A stretch of DNA of 35,746 nt from Verrucomicrobiia bacterium. GTDB lineage: Bacteria; Verrucomicrobiota; Verrucomicrobiia; Verrucomicrobiales; DEV007. The notes under the pieces are model-generated. The model was given only the letters and a program-made list of their open reading frames with translations, did no database searches and was not told where the DNA came from. Within the stretch, counting starts at the first letter, position 1; each line of letters starts with the position of its first letter. The DNA lies in the NCBI GenBank assembly GCA_030425385.1, contig JAUIAH010000052.1, positions 1 through 35,746 of the forward strand, written 5' to 3'. A program made the position numbers and the translations under genes. Below, piece by piece: positions 31,268 to 35,746 of the stretch.

Positions 31268-33531
31268 GCACGCGCGCGGGAGCCTTCTATAAAAGTGGTG
31301 GCACCCTTGCGGGTGATGCCCCTTCCTATGTCACCCGCCGAGCAGACGCGGATCTGTTAGAGGCATTGGTGGAGGGCGATTTCTGCTATGTCCTCACCTC
31401 CCGTCAGATGGGCAAGTCCTCTTTGGTAAGTCGCTGTCGACTTGCCCTGCGAGACCGCGCCATCCATCAGGCCGTGCTCGATCTCCAGCGCTTCGGAACC
31501 AATCTCACCGTCGAGCAATGGGTCAACGGGCTGTTGAACGCACTCGCCGAAGACTTGGATCTCGAAGACGAGATCGACGATTTCCTCGATGAACACCCAT
31601 CTCTCAGCCCGCACCAAACATGGATGACCTGTCTGCGCCAAGTTGTCCTTGAAGAAATGTCAGGACCTTTGGTCATCTTCGTGGATGAGATCGACATCGT
31701 CCGGGCACTTCCCTTTGCCACGGATGAGTTCTTCGCCGGGATCCGAGAACTCTACAATCGCCGTGCGTCGGATCCAGAACTGAAGCGATTGACGTTCTGT
31801 CTGTTAGGCGTCGCCAGTCCCGCAGACCTGATCCACGACAAGCGCATCACCCCATTCAACATCGGCAAGCGGATCGAACTCCTGGATTTCACAGCCTCTG
31901 AAATGGAAGTCTTTGCCGATGGCCTACAACCACGCGGCGAGACGGAAGCAAAGCGTTTGGTAGAGCGCGTCTACTACTGGACGGCAGGTCAACCCTATCT
32001 TTCACAACGTCTCTGTCAGGACCTCGCCGAAACGCCACCCGAGGTCCCGCTCGATGTGGATGGCGCGTGCCGAAAGCGCTTTCTCAGCAAGGAGGGCCGC
32101 GATGGCGACCCCAACCTCACCTTTGTGCGCGACCGCTTGTTAGTCTCAGCCGACGACCGCGAACCCATGTTGCAGATGCTGAAGGCCATTGTTCGCGGCA
32201 AACGGGTTCCTGACGATGCCTCTAACATTCACGTGGGCATGCTCAAGTTGTCTGGGGCGGTCAGTTCACGAGAAGGCACTCTCCGCATCAAGAATCGCAT
32301 CTACGCCGAGATCTTCGACCGTGCCTTCATCAAGCATCACATGCCCGTGAATTGGCAGCGTGTGGCGCAACGGGCTGCCCTGTGGTTAGGCGGCGTCTTT
32401 CTCTTCGCCTGTCTGCCTGTGGCGATCTGGGCACTCAAGCAGCGCTCCCTCTCGGAGGCGGCCTTAGCAAAGAGTGAGGAGAACTACGAGCGCTCTCTCG
32501 AGAATGTCGCCAAAGGCTTCATGAGCGTGCGTTGGCTCTTACAAGAACACGCCAGCCCGGATGAAGCTCAAGAAATGATTGATCGCCTGGAGCAGGTCTT
32601 CGAATCGCAACCCGATCACGAACGCAAACGCTTCACCCGCGCCTTGCTTCTCGCGTCCAAGAGCGAACTCCTTCGCCGAAGGGGGCAACAATCCGAACGC
32701 GAAGCCCTCATGGCCGAAAGTGTGGCCACCCTGCGCGATCTCTATCAAGCGACCGGTGATGTCGATTGCGGGCTCGAACTCGCCAGCGCTCTCAATGCCT
32801 CTGCCACGATGTATCTCTATGATCTCGAGGAGCACGACAAGTCGCGCGAAGACATCCGCGCCTACTTCGACGAAAGTCTTCAGCTGAACCGCGATCTCAT
32901 GGATCAATCATCCATGGGGCCATGGCTCTATTCTATTGGGCTCAAATACAAGGGCGACATGGAAGGCTATTGGGGCAATCATGAAGCTGCTCTATCACTT
33001 TATGAGGAAACCGCTTCCATCCGCCGTGACCTCGCCGCCAAGGACGGACGCGACCTCAAGATGCTGCGCTATCTGAACGAAAGCCTTCAATCTCTAGCAC
33101 ACTTGTTAGATAGGATGGGGCGCCATCAAGATGCGGCTGAAGTCTATGGAGAAGCAGCCGACGCGCTTGCTCAGGCTGGTGAGGTGGAATCGAAGAACTA
33201 CTACTGGCCCAAACTACGCGCCGAGACTCTCGTGAAACAGGCCACCGCCACCGGCAAGGCGAATCTCCCACAGAGGCAACGTGATCTCCTGGAACAAGCG
33301 GTGGCGCAATGGGCAAAGCTAAGCCGGGACTATCCCATGGATCGCTGGATGCACCACGGGGCGGCCCGATCACTCGAAGCGCTCGCTGACGTGACCGACC
33401 CTCCTAACGAACGCCTTAATCTACACGCCAAAGAGCGGGAACATTGGCGTAGCGTCCGGTCCCTTGATGATCTAAGTAAGGAAGAAGAGGCTCGCCTCCT
33501 CTGGCTGGAAACTCAGCAACCGCCCTCATGA
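31264..33531 (+). CDS. AAA-like ATPase with single membrane segment and helical-repeat tail
   Basis: A 755-residue protein from GTG 31264, coupled to the GYF gene by a 4-base overlap; the frame is open further upstream but overlaps that gene. Residues about 8-330 are an AAA-like (AAA_35) domain: FYKSGGTLAGDAPSYVTR, a Walker A variant SRQMGKSSL (Lys about 51), Walker B PLVIFVDEID (about 135-144), then CLLGVASPADLI and YYWTAGQPYLSQRLCQDL. A single membrane segment (about 370-390) and a short coiled-coil (SEAALAKSEENYERSLENV) follow. The last 330 residues are helical, TPR-like repeats (LYEETASIRRDLAAKDG, DAAEVYGEAADALAQAG). The family joins signalling modules such as kinases and TIR or caspase-like domains. 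It probably acts as a nucleotide-driven switch anchored in the inner membrane. Confidence 0.82.
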   Translation: MSTRAGAFYKSGGTLAGDAPSYVTRRADADLLEALVEGDFCYVLTSRQMGKSSLVSRCRLALRDRAIHQAVLDLQRFGTNLTVEQWVNGLLNALAEDLDLEDEIDDFLDEHPSLSPHQTWMTCLRQVVLEEMSGPLVIFVDEIDIVRALPFATDEFFAGIRELYNRRASDPELKRLTFCLLGVASPADLIHDKRITPFNIGKRIELLDFTASEMEVFADGLQPRGETEAKRLVERVYYWTAGQPYLSQRLCQDLAETPPEVPLDVDGACRKRFLSKEGRDGDPNLTFVRDRLLVSADDREPMLQMLKAIVRGKRVPDDASNIHVGMLKLSGAVSSREGTLRIKNRIYAEIFDRAFIKHHMPVNWQRVAQRAALWLGGVFLFACLPVAIWALKQRSLSEAALAKSEENYERSLENVAKGFMSVRWLLQEHASPDEAQEMIDRLEQVFESQPDHERKRFTRALLLASKSELLRRRGQQSEREALMAESVATLRDLYQATGDVDCGLELASALNASATMYLYDLEEHDKSREDIRAYFDESLQLNRDLMDQSSMGPWLYSIGLKYKGDMEGYWGNHEAALSLYEETASIRRDLAAKDGRDLKMLRYLNESLQSLAHLLDRMGRHQDAAEVYGEAADALAQAGEVESKNYYWPKLRAETLVKQATATGKANLPQRQRDLLEQAVAQWAKLSRDYPMDRWMHHGAARSLEALADVTDPPNERLNLHAKEREHWRSVRSLDDLSKEEEARLLWLETQQPPS

Positions 33532-35645
33532 CCGATTCCCAAGAGCCTGCCACCTGCCAAGCATGCGGCGTCGAACTCGATCCCGAGAACGACGGCAATC
33601 TGTGCGCAGGGTGCCTCCTGATGGAAGGGCTCGACTTGGTCGCTACTCAGAGTGCCACTCCCGCGCCACACGACGATGACATTGACCAGATTGCAGGGGT
33701 CTTTCCCGACTTTGCGCTCCGTGGGAAGCTTGGAGGCGGTGCCATGGGGACGGTTTACCGGGCAGAACAATTAAAACTCGGTCGCGAAGTCGCCATCAAG
33801 GTGATCGCAGACGACATCGCTGCCGATCCTCAATTTCTTCTACGCTTCGAGCGCGAAGCTCAGACCCTGGCCAAACTGAATCACCCCAACATTGTCACCA
33901 TCCATGACTTTGGCAAGGACTTGGACATTTGCTACTTCGTCATGGAGTATCTTGAAGGCCAAGACCTCGCGGCACTCCTCGAACAACGGCGCCTCCCTCA
34001 AGAAGAAGCCTTGTGCATCTTTCGACAAGTCTGTCAGGCACTAGCTTACGCACATGATCTCGGGGTCACGCACCGTGATGTGAAACCCGCCAACATCTTT
34101 ATCTCTCCTGACAATCGCGTCAAACTCGTCGACTTCGGCCTCGTGAAGTGGCAGCATTTGGAACGCGGAGCCGAGGATCTCACCACGCCGAATGCCGCCA
34201 TGGGCACCCCACGCTACATGGCACCCGAGCAGTGGACAGAATCTCACGCCGTCGATTCGCGCGCCGATATCTTCTCGCTCGGCATCCTTCTCTACGAACT
34301 GCTGACGGGCGAACCTCCCGTCGGATTCCTCACCCCCCTGTCTGTAAAGATCGGTGTCGACCCCGCGTGGGATCGACTTGTGAGTCAATGTGTGGAGACC
34401 GCGCCCGATGCCCGCTACCAAAGCGTTGCTGACCTTCTCGCCGACTTGGAAGCTTTAGAGCATGACCCGTCTGGCGAAACCACGCTCCCCGCGGGTGATC
34501 CCCTGCCCCACGTGGTGCTCAGTTTCGCTGAAGACGACGCTCTTTCGTTAGTCGCCATGGGACGGGCCATCCGCGAACAGTATCGTCTTCTGGAAGATCC
34601 GCTTGAACCCGATCGCGTGCTCGCATCCCAAGAAGTGCCGGTCGCCTTTGCTCAGGCAAAGGTTCTCTTGTTAGTCGTCTCTCAACACGGGCAAGGAGCC
34701 CTTCGCCAATTCAAGCGCCGTCTGGCCGTCGCCGATCGCCAGCAGATGCCTGTCATGGTCCTTCACGTGGACGAAGCCCCCTTGGAGCCCATGCAGTTCC
34801 TCCTCGGCACAGCGCATGCTTGGCTCGATGCCGAGTCCGGGATCGACGAAGCCGTTGTGGCCGAAGTGATGCGCAGTTTGGGAAAGGTGTTAGCCGAAGG
34901 AGGCTTGGATTCGCAAATGAATGCGCTTTCCGATTCCACCTTGCCAGAGGAAGTGGGGACTGCCTCGTCGGGAAAGGTGATCGCCTTTCTGTCACGGCGT
35001 GCGGGTGCCTTGGACGAGCAACTGGTACAGGCATTGAAGGAAGCGCTCCACCGCCATGGGATCGAGTTCTATCAAGATCGCCATGAAACCATCGGTATGG
35101 AGTGGTTCCAGGAAGTTCAGGATAAGATGGAACGGCTCGACGCCGTCATTCCCCTCCTCTCCGAAAGCTCGATCAATAGTGAGATGCTTGCCCTGGAGAT
35201 TTCGAAAGCTCACGAGGTGAATCAAGCTGATCCTAACACACTTAAGATCCTCCCCGTTCGAGTGGATTATACCGGCCCCCTGCCCACTGAGTTGGCGCGC
35301 TGCTTGGATCATCGACCCTATTTCCTCTGGCAAGGTGGTGCCGACACCGCCGCCCTCGTGCAGAGCCTCCTCAAGGGATTGCATGCCGCTCCCACCAAGG
35401 ACGAAGCCCGCGCTCGGATGCCAACGGGAGCCGTGCCGTTAGACTCTCCCTTCTACATCGAACGCGCCAATGATGGTCCCTTTCACGAGGCCGTGGCCCG
35501 ATCTGAGAGCATCATCCTGGTCAAGGCGGGACGGCAAATGGGCAAGACCTCATTGTTAGCCCGTGGACTCAATCGTGCTCGACAGAATGGTGATGCCGTG
35601 GTTCTCACCGATCTCAATGCACAGGCATCCCATAGCGGAGCATGA
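33528..35645 (+). CDS. Zinc-ribbon / Ser-Thr kinase / TIR-like / TIR protein, ending inside an AAA-like domain
   Basis: A 705-residue multidomain protein coupled to the AAA gene (ATGA). C10, C13, C26 and C29 form a small zinc ribbon. The kinase domain (about 63-315) is complete: glycine loop GKLGGGAMGTVY, VAIK Lys 91, HRD (182-184), DFG (202-204) and APE (232-234), so it should be active. Residues about 327-440 are a TIR-like domain (HVVLSFAEDDAL, GTAHAWLDA); about 483-610 are a second TIR (KVIAFLSRRAG, LLSESSINSEMLALEI). The second keeps a Glu (557) at the place of the TIR catalytic acid, while the first has Arg-rich FKRRLA there. From 638 an AAA-like domain begins (SPFYIER, Walker A GRQMGKTSLL) but stops at 705, where about 250 more residues are expected, so the gene is probably truncated. 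Confidence 0.82.
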   Translation: MTDSQEPATCQACGVELDPENDGNLCAGCLLMEGLDLVATQSATPAPHDDDIDQIAGVFPDFALRGKLGGGAMGTVYRAEQLKLGREVAIKVIADDIAADPQFLLRFEREAQTLAKLNHPNIVTIHDFGKDLDICYFVMEYLEGQDLAALLEQRRLPQEEALCIFRQVCQALAYAHDLGVTHRDVKPANIFISPDNRVKLVDFGLVKWQHLERGAEDLTTPNAAMGTPRYMAPEQWTESHAVDSRADIFSLGILLYELLTGEPPVGFLTPLSVKIGVDPAWDRLVSQCVETAPDARYQSVADLLADLEALEHDPSGETTLPAGDPLPHVVLSFAEDDALSLVAMGRAIREQYRLLEDPLEPDRVLASQEVPVAFAQAKVLLLVVSQHGQGALRQFKRRLAVADRQQMPVMVLHVDEAPLEPMQFLLGTAHAWLDAESGIDEAVVAEVMRSLGKVLAEGGLDSQMNALSDSTLPEEVGTASSGKVIAFLSRRAGALDEQLVQALKEALHRHGIEFYQDRHETIGMEWFQEVQDKMERLDAVIPLLSESSINSEMLALEISKAHEVNQADPNTLKILPVRVDYTGPLPTELARCLDHRPYFLWQGGADTAALVQSLLKGLHAAPTKDEARARMPTGAVPLDSPFYIERANDGPFHEAVARSESIILVKAGRQMGKTSLLARGLNRARQNGDAVVLTDLNAQASHSGA

Positions 35646-35746
35646 AGGAGCGTAACTCGCTGATGACGAGTCAAAAATGCCCTCGTTCGGCATTCGTGCA
35701 ATCTTAACTTTGGCTTCTCTTCGGGCTATCTATTGATGTGTGCTTT
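35646..35746. other. Right flank: two hairpins, no coding continuation
   Basis: None of the three forward frames continues the interrupted AAA-like domain. Two hairpins follow the stop: ACTCG/CGAGT (35655-35659 with 35667-35671) and AATGCC/GGCATT (35676-35681 with 35689-35694). Read on the minus strand, the second is followed by TTTTGA and could be a weak terminator for a gene to the right. The stretch appears A+T-richer than the kinase gene. Confidence 0.4.

Noticed and set aside
1-35746. GTTAG/CTAAC as an over-represented DNA motif (it catches the eye, often as a TTA Leu codon between G bases)
   Set aside because: A by-eye count gives about 59 on both strands, close to the roughly 58 expected from an assumed 57% G+C, so there is no overall excess.

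Overview
The window looks like chromosome from a Gram-negative bacterium of the Planctomycetota-Verrucomicrobiota-Chlamydiota group, most likely Verrucomicrobiota. The pointers are a Lys/Ala histone-H1-like protein, a large secreted phosphatase-fold protein with a lamin-tail domain and a C-terminal 'DPDQDGFVN..EYALGLDP' motif, two proteins built from W-x(n)-DP-x-A helical repeats, and a GYF_2 / AAA-like / Ser-Thr-kinase gene set. Almost none of the starts has a recognisable Shine-Dalgarno sequence. No rRNA, tRNA, CRISPR array or intact mobile element was seen, and the taxonomic call is inference.

Layout. 1-538 has no convincing gene but several small inverted repeats. 539-6670 is all on the minus strand: a sulfotransferase, a GT4 glycosyltransferase, a calcineurin-type phosphoesterase, a large repeat protein and a DUF2332 protein. 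6743-14007 is a tightly packed plus-strand operon for surface sialic (nonulosonic) acid: neuB, a capsule-synthesis-like protein, neuC, neuA, a polysaccharide deacetylase, an ELM1-family protein and a probable sialyltransferase that I recognise only by motifs. It converges on, and overlaps the tail of, a minus-strand set (13932-17162) of two GT4 glycosyltransferases and a second ELM1-family protein. Together, 3.6-17.2 kb forms an envelope-glycan locus.

17477-22857 holds the H1-like protein, a PhoD-fold protein whose metal-binding motifs look destroyed (containing a perfect GGATCA hexanucleotide tract), and a divergent PhoX/DUF839 secreted protein closed by a strong hairpin terminator. 22880-29912 is a plus-strand run of three SPFH (HflK/HflC-like) membrane proteins, a P1B-type metal ATPase with an atypical IPC motif in place of CPC, and a small paralogue of the W-DP repeat protein.

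29978-35645 is the most intriguing part: three genes coupled by 4-base overlaps, encoding a GYF_2 multi-pass membrane protein, an AAA-like ATPase with one membrane segment and a helical-repeat tail, and a zinc-ribbon/Ser-Thr-kinase/TIR-like/TIR protein that ends abruptly about 70 residues into a second AAA-like domain. This resembles a membrane-linked signalling or defence module and may have been broken at its 3' end. All assignments rest on reading motifs by eye.
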